From a bacterium (lineage in GTDB: Bacteria > 4484-113 > JALSIF01): a DNA stretch of 6,389 nucleotides. The translations under genes and the position numbers were made by a program. The DNA lies in contig JALSIF010000017.1 of the NCBI GenBank assembly GCA_026981635.1, forward strand, positions 1 to 6,389. Direction: 5' to 3'. The notes under the pieces were generated by a model. It made no database searches and was not told where the DNA came from. It was given only the letters and a program-made list of their open reading frames with translations. Below, piece by piece: positions 1 through 5,155 of the stretch (the first letter of the stretch is position 1; each line of letters opens with the position of its first letter).

Positions 1-494
1 ATGAGATGGCCGTCGCTTTCGGGATCGGGCCTGGCCCCGTCGGGAATGGGCACATCCCTGAGGGTGAGGAAGGGGGCCCAATCGGCGGTCAGGGTCACGT
101 CGTAGCGGGGGGTAGAGGAGTCGGCGAAGTAGACCGGCTGGGTCCAGAGGCGCTGGGAGATGACAAAGCCCATCTCGTTAGCGTCCTCAACCAGGGACTG
201 GACCATGAGGGCAGAGTTGGGGTCCACCTCGGCGTCGGGCGGGATGGGCTGGTTGAAGAAGCTGTCAGGGGCGAGGGGAAGCCCGGAGGGGAAGACCTGC
301 GCAAAGAGCTGGCGGTACTCCTGGTCGCTCAACACTCCCAAGTTGCCCCCTCCGGTGCTACCACCGCCAACTCCGGCTCCCCCGCCAGTGTCACCGACTT
401 GACTGCCCCCACCGCCGCCTCTCCCTCCACAGGCGGCAAGGGAAAAAATGGAAAACGTGGCCACCACAAGCACGAAGAGCCGACCAGTCCTCAT
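1..494 (-). CDS. Secreted lipoprotein of unknown function, N-terminal part (runs off left edge)
   Basis: The frame is open from an ATG at 494-492 to the window edge (164 codons, no stop), so the C-terminus is missing. Residues 1-22 form a lipoprotein signal peptide: Arg2/Arg5, a hydrophobic stretch (LFVLVVATFSIFS) and the lipobox LAAC with Cys22 as the lipidation site. Residues 23-54 are a glycine-rich linker, as expected for a tether holding a domain off the membrane. From about residue 56 a folded domain begins, with the segments FNQPIPPDAEVDPNSA (80-95) and VPIPDGARPDPESDGH near the edge. From memory these resemble uncharacterised secreted proteins of Actinobacteria; no enzymatic activity can be assigned. 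A good SD site (GGGAGG, 503-508) lies 8 nt before the ATG, which supports this start. It is divergent from the gene at 632. The lipoprotein call is firm; the domain identity is not. Confidence 0.85.
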   Translation of the reverse strand, partial: MRTGRLFVLVVATFSIFSLAACGGRGGGGGSQVGDTGGGAGVGGGSTGGGNLGVLSDQEYRQLFAQVFPSGLPLAPDSFFNQPIPPDAEVDPNSALMVQSLVEDANEMGFVISQRLWTQPVYFADSSTPRYDVTLTADWAPFLTLRDVPIPDGARPDPESDGHL

Positions 495-523
495 GGGACC
501 TACCTCCCGAGGGATGTGTCGCA

Positions 524-554
524 ATTATATCCGCCCTACAGCAGAACCTAGCAA
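524..554 (-). promoter_or_regulatory. Promoter for the lipoprotein gene
   Basis: On the minus strand a perfect TATAAT -10 box lies at 529-524. A partial -35 box, TTGCTA, lies at 554-549, separated by 19 nt, which is longer than the optimal 17. The predicted transcript starts near 517 and gives a short leader carrying the SD at 503-508. The -10 is seen directly; the -35 is weak. Confidence 0.6.
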
Positions 555-595
555 TCTGCTATCAGGTAGGATAAAGGTGATAACTGTCTGGGTAG

Positions 596-621
596 TAGGA
601 TTTTAACTCTAATATCGGAGG
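596..621 (+). promoter_or_regulatory. Ribosome binding site and possible -10 box for the 112-aa gene
   Basis: GGAGG at 617-621 sits 10 nt before the ATG at 632 and fixes that start. Possible -10 boxes are TAGGAT (596-601) and TCTAAT (608-613). The first leaves a more plausible leader, because the second would put the transcript start almost on top of the SD. No convincing -35 box is seen. The 137 bp between the two divergent starts (495-631) holds no other gene. Confidence 0.4.
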
Positions 622-631
622 TAAAACACAG

Positions 632-970
632 ATGGCAAAGACCTACCATTATGGGAGTACAACCATCACCGTTGAGTACGATCAGGCCAGCAGCCTCACT
701 CTTTTTGTAAAGGATGGGGCGGAGCAGAGGAGCCTCAACCTCTCCGCCTTCGGGCTGGCCGATCCAGAGGGGCAGGAGGCGGCTGATATCGGGGCCAACT
801 CCTGGAACCTGGTCCCTCCACCGGCGGTGTTCTGTCAGGCGGACGATGCCACCATGCAGCAGTTCAGCGCCGACAATCCTGACCTAGATCTGGGGCAGGG
901 CAGTGCGGAGGAGATCCGGCGGGGCTGGCACCACTACTGGAAGATTGACCAGGCCAACTGGTGCCCATAG
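632..970 (+). CDS. Hypothetical protein, 112 aa
   Basis: I do not recognise this family. The ATG has a good SD (617-621). The protein is soluble-looking, with no signal peptide or membrane segment. The N-terminal third reads as beta-strand-like (HYGSTTITVEYD, SLTLFVKDG), followed by an acidic, proline-containing middle and a C-terminal part rich in aromatic residues (GWHHYWKIDQANW). It has two cysteines, Cys68 and Cys111, the latter next to the C-terminus. It is divergent from the lipoprotein gene and lies 48 bp upstream of the TPR gene on the same strand. The two could be co-transcribed, although the TPR gene has its own -10 box. Coding character is supported by GC-rich third positions like the neighbours and by the SD. 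Confidence 0.75.
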   Translation: MAKTYHYGSTTITVEYDQASSLTLFVKDGAEQRSLNLSAFGLADPEGQEAADIGANSWNLVPPPAVFCQADDATMQQFSADNPDLDLGQGSAEEIRRGWHHYWKIDQANWCP

Positions 971-1002
971 GATGTTGAACTAACTGGCCGGGGAGGGCGG
1001 GT

Positions 1003-1008
1003 TAGAAT
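1003..1008 (+). promoter_or_regulatory. -10 box of the TPR gene (leaderless type)
   Basis: TAGAAT matches the -10 consensus at five of six positions. It ends 10 nt before the GTG start, leaving no room for an SD; the intervening bases are pyrimidine-rich (CTCCCCACCG). The box sits in the 13-nt loop of an inverted repeat GGGGAG (990-995) / CTCCCC (1009-1014). No good -35 box is seen: TTGAAC at 975-980 is 22 nt away. Confidence 0.55.
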
Positions 1009-1018
1009 CTCCCCACCG

Positions 1019-1816
1019 GTGGAGCAAATAGACCTTGCCATTGAGCTTGCCAAGCGGGGGGAGTTCTGGCCCGCCATCCACCTTTATGAGGAGGCCTGGC
1101 TGAGGGCCGAGCAGAAGGGGGACGCCAAAACCCAGTTCAACGCCCTAAACGGCCTCTCCAATGTGGCCAACCTGCTCAACTCCCCTGCCATGGCCCGGGC
1201 GTGCCTGCTTAAGGCATGGGCGCTGGCCGAGCTAATCGGCGACCGGCGGATGCTCTCCGCGGTGGCCTACAACCTAGCCGGCCTGGAGTTCAGGCGGCAC
1301 AACTACGAACAGGCCCGGCTGTGGCTGAGGCAGTGCAGGGAGATCGCCGAGGAGCTGGAGGGGGGTGCCAAGGAGCTGGCCTATTCCTACCACGGCATGG
1401 CGGTCCTCCACGAGGAGTTGGGTGAACTGGAGGAGGCGCTGGAGTGCCTCCAGCAGGGACTTGAGGTTACAGAGCAGGTTGGGGACATAGAGCAGAGCTT
1501 TCGCGGTGCCCTCCTATCCACCCAGGGCAGCCTGCTCATCAAACTAGGCCGCTATCGGGAGGCGGTCCCAGTGCTTGCCGAGGCCCTCAACCTGTTGGAG
1601 GAAGCCGAAGTCTATCTCATATCTCCCCTGCTCAATCTGGCCGAAGCCCACTTCAAGCTGGGGGAGGAGGAGGCGGCTAGGCAGTGTTATCAACGGGCAA
1701 GCTCAATCATCAAGCGGCTGAAAGAGGCAGCCGAGCCCGACTTCCTGCTAAGGCTTAGGGAGGTGGGCAGGATGCTCGGCCGAGGTGGGGAGGAAAGCAG
1801 GGAGGGAAGGGCTTAG
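1019..1816 (+). CDS. Tetratricopeptide repeat (TPR) protein, 265 aa
   Basis: This is an all-helical, cytoplasmic protein made almost wholly of TPR-like helix pairs at about 40-residue spacing. They lie at approximately 1-34, 41-74, 81-114, 121-154, 163-196 and 203-236. Typical elements include YNLAGLEFRRHNYEQA (84-99), HGMAVLHEELGELEEAL (125-141) and LLNLAEAHFKLGEEEAA (204-220). Such arrays are protein-protein interaction scaffolds; no catalytic or DNA-binding domain is attached, so the partner is unknown. The C-terminal 20 residues are charged and probably disordered. The chosen start is GTG at 1019; it has no SD but a TAGAAT box 10 nt upstream, which fits leaderless translation. The stop lies 12 bp from the convergent paaA stop, and no strong terminator is visible between them. 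Confidence 0.88.
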   Translation: MEQIDLAIELAKRGEFWPAIHLYEEAWLRAEQKGDAKTQFNALNGLSNVANLLNSPAMARACLLKAWALAELIGDRRMLSAVAYNLAGLEFRRHNYEQARLWLRQCREIAEELEGGAKELAYSYHGMAVLHEELGELEEALECLQQGLEVTEQVGDIEQSFRGALLSTQGSLLIKLGRYREAVPVLAEALNLLEEAEVYLISPLLNLAEAHFKLGEEEAARQCYQRASSIIKRLKEAAEPDFLLRLREVGRMLGRGGEESREGRA

Positions 1817-1828
1817 CCCACTCCCGCT

Positions 1829-2788
1829 TCAGGCGGCTCTGCGGCGGGCAAAGCGCTCCAGCGCCTCGCGAATCCAGCGGCCCTCGGCGTAGTGGAGGCG
1901 GCGCAGGGCAAGGCGCTCCTTGGTCATCGGGCCATCGCCGCCTATCACCCTAAAAAGCTCATCCCAGTCAGGCTCGGTATAGACCCACCGCTTCTTCTCC
2001 TCGTCGTAGCGCAGGTTGGGGTCGGGGATGGTGAGGCCCAGCTCGCGTATCTTGGGCACATACTGGCTGAGGAACTTCTGCCGGTTCTGGTCGTTGGTGT
2101 AGAGCTTGAGCTTCCAGCGGTACATTTCGGGATGCTTGCCCAGCTTGTCGGCCGGACCGAAGAACTGCATGATGGGGCCCCACCAGCGGTTGAGGGCATC
2201 CTGGACCATCTCCTTCTGGCGCTTGGTGCCACTCATCAGGGTGAGGATGATGTCGTAGCCCTGCATCAGGTGGAAGGTCTCCTCGTAGCAGATGCGGGCC
2301 AGGGCCCGAGAGTAGGGGCCGTAGGAGGTGGCCCTGAGGCGCGACTGCATCACCATGGCGGCACCGTCAATCAGCCAGCCGATGATCCCCACGTCGGCCC
2401 AGGTCTCGGCCGGATAGTTGAACACGTTCTGGAAGCGTCCCTTACCGTTCAAGAGCTCCTCAATCATCTTCTCGCGGGGCTTGCCCAGGGTCTCTGCCAC
2501 CATGTAGAGGAGCTGGCCGTGGCCCACTTCGTCCTGGACCTTGGCGATGAGGGCAAGTTTGCGCTTCATGCTGGGGGCATAGGGGATCCATTCCCCCTCG
2601 GGGAGGGCCCCCATGATCTCGCTGTTGGCGTGGTTCTGGAGAAAGCGGATCAGGGTCTTGCGGTAAAGCTCGGGCATCCAGTCGCCCGGTTCAATTTTTT
2701 CACCCCGCGCGATGCGCTCCTCAAACTCGGCCAGCTTGTCGGGGTCCTCCTTGGCCAGCATCGCCTCAATCTTTGCCCGGTCCGCCAT
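1829..2788 (-). CDS. paaA: Phenylacetyl-CoA epoxidase catalytic subunit PaaA homologue
   Basis: This is a 319-aa ferritin-like diiron monooxygenase. In the known Paa pathway, PaaA with PaaC/PaaB and the reductase PaaE converts phenylacetyl-CoA to its ring 1,2-epoxide in the cytoplasm. The sequence follows E. coli PaaA (about 309 aa) along its length. Recognisable parts are [12 protein letters not shown] (Glu57), [10 protein letters not shown] (Glu87, His90), [21 protein letters not shown] (Asp141), ICYEETFH (Glu170, His173), [14 protein letters not shown] and the [10 protein letters not shown] tail. The carboxylate/histidine set expected for the diiron centre is present. AGGAGGT at 2796-2802, 7 nt before the ATG, supports the start. 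No paaB, C, D or E is in the window: upstream is the MntR-like gene (59 bp) and downstream is a convergent TPR gene. The reaction could therefore depend on partners elsewhere, or this may be a stand-alone PaaA-like protein with a different substrate. Confidence 0.93.
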   Translation of the reverse strand: MADRAKIEAMLAKEDPDKLAEFEERIARGEKIEPGDWMPELYRKTLIRFLQNHANSEIMGALPEGEWIPYAPSMKRKLALIAKVQDEVGHGQLLYMVAETLGKPREKMIEELLNGKGRFQNVFNYPAETWADVGIIGWLIDGAAMVMQSRLRATSYGPYSRALARICYEETFHLMQGYDIILTLMSGTKRQKEMVQDALNRWWGPIMQFFGPADKLGKHPEMYRWKLKLYTNDQNRQKFLSQYVPKIRELGLTIPDPNLRYDEEKKRWVYTEPDWDELFRVIGGDGPMTKERLALRRLHYAEGRWIREALERFARRRAA

Positions 2789-2795
2789 CCTCGCT

Positions 2796-2836
2796 ACCTC
2801 CTACAAAAAAGTATATACGCTGACAAACCTTTTTGT
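2796..2836 (-). promoter_or_regulatory. paaA upstream region: SD, -10 box and AT-rich inverted repeat
   Basis: On the minus strand the region reads, in order, ACAAAAAG (2836-2829), a 17-nt spacer, CTTTTTTGT (2811-2803) and AGGAGGT (2802-2796). The first two arms are inverted repeats of each other, with one extra T in the second. A TATACT -10 box (2815-2810) overlaps the inner edge of one arm, and the self-complementary GTATATAC is at 2811-2818. The arrangement fits an operator over a paaA promoter better than a terminator for the gene upstream, because the stem is nearly all A-T. No clear -35 box is present. Confidence 0.45.
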
Positions 2837-2847
2837 TCCCTGGCGGC

Positions 2848-3531
2848 TCAATCCTGCGGCTCTTCCTCCACCACCACCATCTCAGTCATGGAGTGGCTCA
2901 GTCGGTAGGACGTTCCGGCGATCTCCACCTCAATGGCGTAGTCGGCTCCCTGGGGAGCGTGGCTAAGCACCCTCATCACCACGCCAGGGGTTACCCCCAT
3001 CTCCCCCAACCTTGTGAGCACCTCCCGGCTGTCGTCCCACACAGTCACCACTCTCACCCGCCGGCCCGGCATAGCCTGCTCCAGGGGGATACCCCTGAGG
3101 GGGGGAAGCCTACCCTCCCGGTCGGGGATGGGGGCGCCGTGGGGGTCAAACTTGGGGTGGCCCAGAAACGAATCCAGCCGGTCAACGAAACGGTCGCTCA
3201 CATAATGTTCCAGGGCGTGGGCTTCGTCGTGGACCTCCTCCCAAGAGTAGCCCAGCTTCTCCACCAAAAAGGTCTCCAGCAGACGGTGGCGCCGCACCAG
3301 GCGAATGGCTTCCCTCTCTCCGCGGGTAGTAAGCCGGGGAGCCTGGTAGGGGGAGTAGGTGATCAGCCCCGCCTCGGAGAGGCGCTGGAAGGACTCGCTG
3401 ACGCTTGCCTTGCTCACTCCCAGCCGCTCGGCGACGGCGGTGTTGGTGGGGGGTATGCCGCGCCGCTCCAAAAGCCAGAGCAGCTTTAGGCAGTCCTCCA
3501 GACCTACCAGGGGGCGGCGCGGAGAGAGCAT
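2848..3531 (-). CDS. mntR: DtxR/MntR-family metal-dependent transcriptional repressor
   Basis: This 227-aa protein has the full three-domain layout of the long DtxR form: winged helix-turn-helix (about 11-72; recognition region AERLGVSKASVSESFQRL), metal-binding dimerisation domain (75-145) and C-terminal SH3-like FeoA-type domain (about 148-223). In the family, Mn(II) or Fe(II) binding drives operator binding and repression of metal uptake genes. Visible ligand candidates are Asp13, His82, Glu86, His101, His105, Glu108 and His109, in RRHRLLETFL and VHDEAHALEH, followed by the conserved PHGAPIP. Asp13 aligns with MntR Asp8 rather than DtxR Met10, which favours manganese; His105 replaces DtxR Cys102. 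The ATG at 3531 lies 9 nt after a perfect TATAAT with no SD, so it is probably leaderless. The gene lies 41 bp after the MgtC-like gene and 59 bp before paaA. The family is certain; the metal is inferred. Confidence 0.93.
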   Translation of the reverse strand: MLSPRRPLVGLEDCLKLLWLLERRGIPPTNTAVAERLGVSKASVSESFQRLSEAGLITYSPYQAPRLTTRGEREAIRLVRRHRLLETFLVEKLGYSWEEVHDEAHALEHYVSDRFVDRLDSFLGHPKFDPHGAPIPDREGRLPPLRGIPLEQAMPGRRVRVVTVWDDSREVLTRLGEMGVTPGVVMRVLSHAPQGADYAIEVEIAGTSYRLSHSMTEMVVVEEEPQD

Positions 3532-3540
3532 CCTGGGGAG

Positions 3541-3546
3541 ATTATA
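3541..3546 (-). promoter_or_regulatory. -10 box of mntR (leaderless type)
   Basis: On the minus strand a perfect TATAAT ends 9 nt before the ATG, and the gap (CTCCCCAGG) is not SD-like. The same CTCCCCA follows the -10 box of the TPR gene. No good -35 hexamer is seen at 17 +/- 1 nt; that position is occupied by the edge of the palindrome at 3565-3576. Confidence 0.65.
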
Positions 3547-3564
3547 GAAGGAACCGGCCCCACC

Positions 3565-3576
3565 CTGACCGGTCAG
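3565..3576. repeat. 12-bp perfect palindrome upstream of mntR, candidate operator
   Basis: CTGACCGGTCAG is perfectly self-complementary. It covers the stop codon of the MgtC-like gene (3573-3575) and lies 18 bp upstream of the mntR -10 box, where the -35 element would be. A repressor dimer bound here could block RNA polymerase, so autoregulation by the adjacent MntR-like protein is a natural hypothesis. It does not match the DtxR or MntR boxes I know, and there is no T-run to make it a terminator. Confidence 0.4.
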
Positions 3577-4841
3577 AGCAGGGCTCTAAAGAGCAGGGCA
3601 GTGGCGACGGTGGCCAGGGCGAGCAGGCCAAAACCTATCCCCACCAGTCGGGTGAGGCTGGAGCGGTTGAAGTAGAACACCACGGCAAATTTGAAGACCA
3701 GGTTCACCAGGGTGGCCCAGACCACCAGCTCGGCGGCAAGCTGGGCCAGGATCTCCCCCTTGCCGGCAAGCTCGGAGAGGGAGAGGGTGATGGCGTCAAG
3801 GTCGGTAAGGCTGGAGAGCACGGTGGCGAAAGCCACTCCTGCCCCGCTCATGTAGTGCTGCGCGGCGGCCACCAGGATGAGCACCAGGGCAAAGATCACC
3901 CCAAACTGGAGGGCGGTGCCCAGGGCGGTGGGGTTGTGGACCGGCGGCAGGGTGAAGCTGTCGTTCAGCTTCTCTCGCGCTCTAAGCCACAGCACCCAGG
4001 AGATGAGCAGACCCACCAGCAAGAGGATGGTGAGGGGAAGGCTGGCCAGTCTGGCCACCGACCGGTTTACCACCCAGAGCAGGACCAGCAGGCGGAAGTA
4101 GAGGCTGGTGTTGGCAATAAGTATGGCGGCCGCCATGGGCTCGGGGGCACTCTTCCATTCGGTCTGCTGGCGGGCCAAACTGATGGAGGTGGCGGTGGAG
4201 CTGACCAGCCCACCAAGCAGAGCGGAGAGGATCAGCCCCTTCCGGGTGCCGAGAAGCTTAAGGGCCACATAGCCGGCAAGACTTACCGCCACCACCAGGA
4301 CCACCATGAGCCAGATGCGGCGGGGATTGAGCACCTCCCAGGGGCCGTAGCCCTGGTCGGGGAGGATGGGGAGAATGACGAAGGCCACCAGAGCGAACTG
4401 GAGGATGGCCAGGAAGTCGGTGCGGGTGAGGCGGCGGGCAAACTCGTGGAGCTCGGGCTTGAAGTAGAGCAGGGCGGGGATGGCGAAACCGGCCGCCACC
4501 GCCACCTCCAAGGGGCCGTACCAGACCAGGGCTCCCACCAGATAGGCGAGGGCGGCGGCCACCTCGGTGGTGTGACCGCGCTCGTGCTCTCCCTCGGAGG
4601 AGAAGCGGCCGGCAACGAAGTAGGCCACCACCGCAAGCAGGCCCACCACCACCACCCAGCCGCCGGCCCGCTCGGCGATGATGGCGGCAAGCGTCCCCCA
4701 CAGGGTGATCAGGGTGAAGGTGCGCACCCCTCCAGCGTGGGGACCGGTAAACTCGCGCTCAATCCCCAGGATGGCGCCCAGGCCAGCACTGATGGCAATT
4801 AGCACTAGCTGCTGCCAGACCTGGGGAAGAGCCTCATTCAT
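3573..4841 (-). CDS. MgtC/DUF4010-family integral membrane protein
   Basis: This 422-aa polytopic inner-membrane protein has about a dozen hydrophobic helices. The N-terminal part (about 10-140) is MgtC/SapB-like, with the hallmark GAILGIERE (22-30) and GVRTFTLI (38-45). The C-terminal part (about 170-415) is DUF4010, with GGLVSSTATSISLARQ (210-225), NPTALGTALQFG (303-314) and SSLTDLDAITLS (343-354). Together these define the COG3174 architecture. MgtC proteins are tied to magnesium limitation and virulence in Salmonella, but transport by the fused family is not established, so the substrate is unknown. The ATG at 4841 follows a TAAAAT box by 9 nt with no SD (leaderless type). It is co-directional with mntR (41 bp) and divergent from the 73-aa gene. 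Its position beside a metal sensor suggests a role in divalent cation homeostasis, which is inference. Confidence 0.92.
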   Translation of the reverse strand: MNEALPQVWQQLVLIAISAGLGAILGIEREFTGPHAGGVRTFTLITLWGTLAAIIAERAGGWVVVVGLLAVVAYFVAGRFSSEGEHERGHTTEVAAALAYLVGALVWYGPLEVAVAAGFAIPALLYFKPELHEFARRLTRTDFLAILQFALVAFVILPILPDQGYGPWEVLNPRRIWLMVVLVVAVSLAGYVALKLLGTRKGLILSALLGGLVSSTATSISLARQQTEWKSAPEPMAAAILIANTSLYFRLLVLLWVVNRSVARLASLPLTILLLVGLLISWVLWLRAREKLNDSFTLPPVHNPTALGTALQFGVIFALVLILVAAAQHYMSGAGVAFATVLSSLTDLDAITLSLSELAGKGEILAQLAAELVVWATLVNLVFKFAVVFYFNRSSLTRLVGIGFGLLALATVATALLFRALL

Positions 4842-4842
4842 C

Positions 4843-4907
4843 GCAAAAGGATTTTAAGCTGCCGGGAAAGATTTTCAGCCTCGGCGGGGAAAAGATTTCA
4901 CCTGCCG
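4843..4907. repeat. Three imperfect direct repeats in the mgtC-like / 73-aa divergent promoter
   Basis: Three tandem imperfect copies of an A-rich / GATTTT / GC-rich unit fill the intergenic region. Copy 1 (4843-4864) has AAAAGGATTTTAAGCTGCCG. Copy 2 (4864-4886) has GGGAAAGATTTTCAGCC and ends CGGCG. Copy 3 (4886-4907) has GGGGAAAAGATTTCACC and ends TGCCG. Unit length is 22-23 bp, near two helical turns, so a protein could bind all three on one face. Copy 1 contains the leftward -10 box and copy 3 abuts the rightward -10 box. Confidence 0.5.
4851..4856 (-). promoter_or_regulatory. -10 box of the MgtC-like gene (leaderless type)
   Basis: On the minus strand TAAAAT (five of six consensus positions) ends 9 nt before the ATG, with CCTTTTGCG between and no SD. 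A possible -35 box, CTGAAA (4878-4873, minus strand), stands 16 nt upstream within the second direct repeat. Confidence 0.55.
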
Positions 4908-4908
4908 A

Positions 4909-4914
4909 TATAAT
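4909..4914 (+). promoter_or_regulatory. -10 box of the 73-aa gene (leaderless type)
   Basis: A perfect TATAAT ends 9 nt before the ATG at 4924. The gap TTCTGGGCC holds no SD. The expected -35 position (about 4886-4891) falls in the G-rich start of the third direct repeat and does not match TTGACA, so activation through the repeats is possible. Confidence 0.65.
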
Positions 4915-4923
4915 TTCTGGGCC

Positions 4924-5145
4924 ATGGACAAAGCGAGCAAGGGGCAGGTGCTCACCGAGTTGGTTGAACAGGCCAACTCCATGGTCCAAACGCTTCCTCC
5001 CGAGGCTCGTCAGAGGGCTTTCCAGATCGTCCTTGACATGCTTATCCGCCACAAGTTCGGCATCAAGCCTCCCAAGAGCTGGCCGGAGATAGAAGGGATA
5101 GAGTTTGACCCCCAGGGGGTGGCCCGGCTGGCCACCTCAGGCTAG
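4924..5145 (+). CDS. Small hypothetical protein, 73 aa
   Basis: I do not recognise this family. The first 46 residues are predicted helical (VLTELVEQANSMVQTLPPEA, then RQRAFQIVLDMLIRHKFG). A short basic/proline segment (IKPPKSWPEIEG) and a C-terminal tail follow. There is no signal peptide, membrane helix, cysteine or known motif. A perfect TATAAT 9 nt before the ATG argues that this is a real, leaderless gene. It shares a divergent promoter and repeats with the MgtC-like gene, so common regulation is possible. Its stop is 10 bp from the convergent ablB stop. An in-frame ATG at 4981 would start a shorter product and is less attractive. Confidence 0.68.
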   Translation: MDKASKGQVLTELVEQANSMVQTLPPEARQRAFQIVLDMLIRHKFGIKPPKSWPEIEGIEFDPQGVARLATSG

Positions 5146-5155
5146 TCTTCCAGCC

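Noticed and set aside
6-551. 181-codon open frame on the plus strand
   Set aside because: Antisense to the lipoprotein gene, which has a signal peptide, lipobox, SD and perfect -10 box.
1817-1828. Bidirectional terminator between the TPR gene and paaA
   Set aside because: Only a 4-bp CCGC/GCGG stem is found at the convergent ends, with no T-run on either strand.
1892-2908. 338-codon open frame on the plus strand
   Set aside because: Antisense shadow of paaA; the minus-strand product matches PaaA along its length.
3405-4802. 465-codon open frame on the plus strand
   Set aside because: It lies antisense to the MgtC-like gene. Its product is a Gly/His/Gln/Glu-rich string with no domain, as expected from the complement of GC-rich hydrophobic codons, and the opposite strand has clear family motifs.
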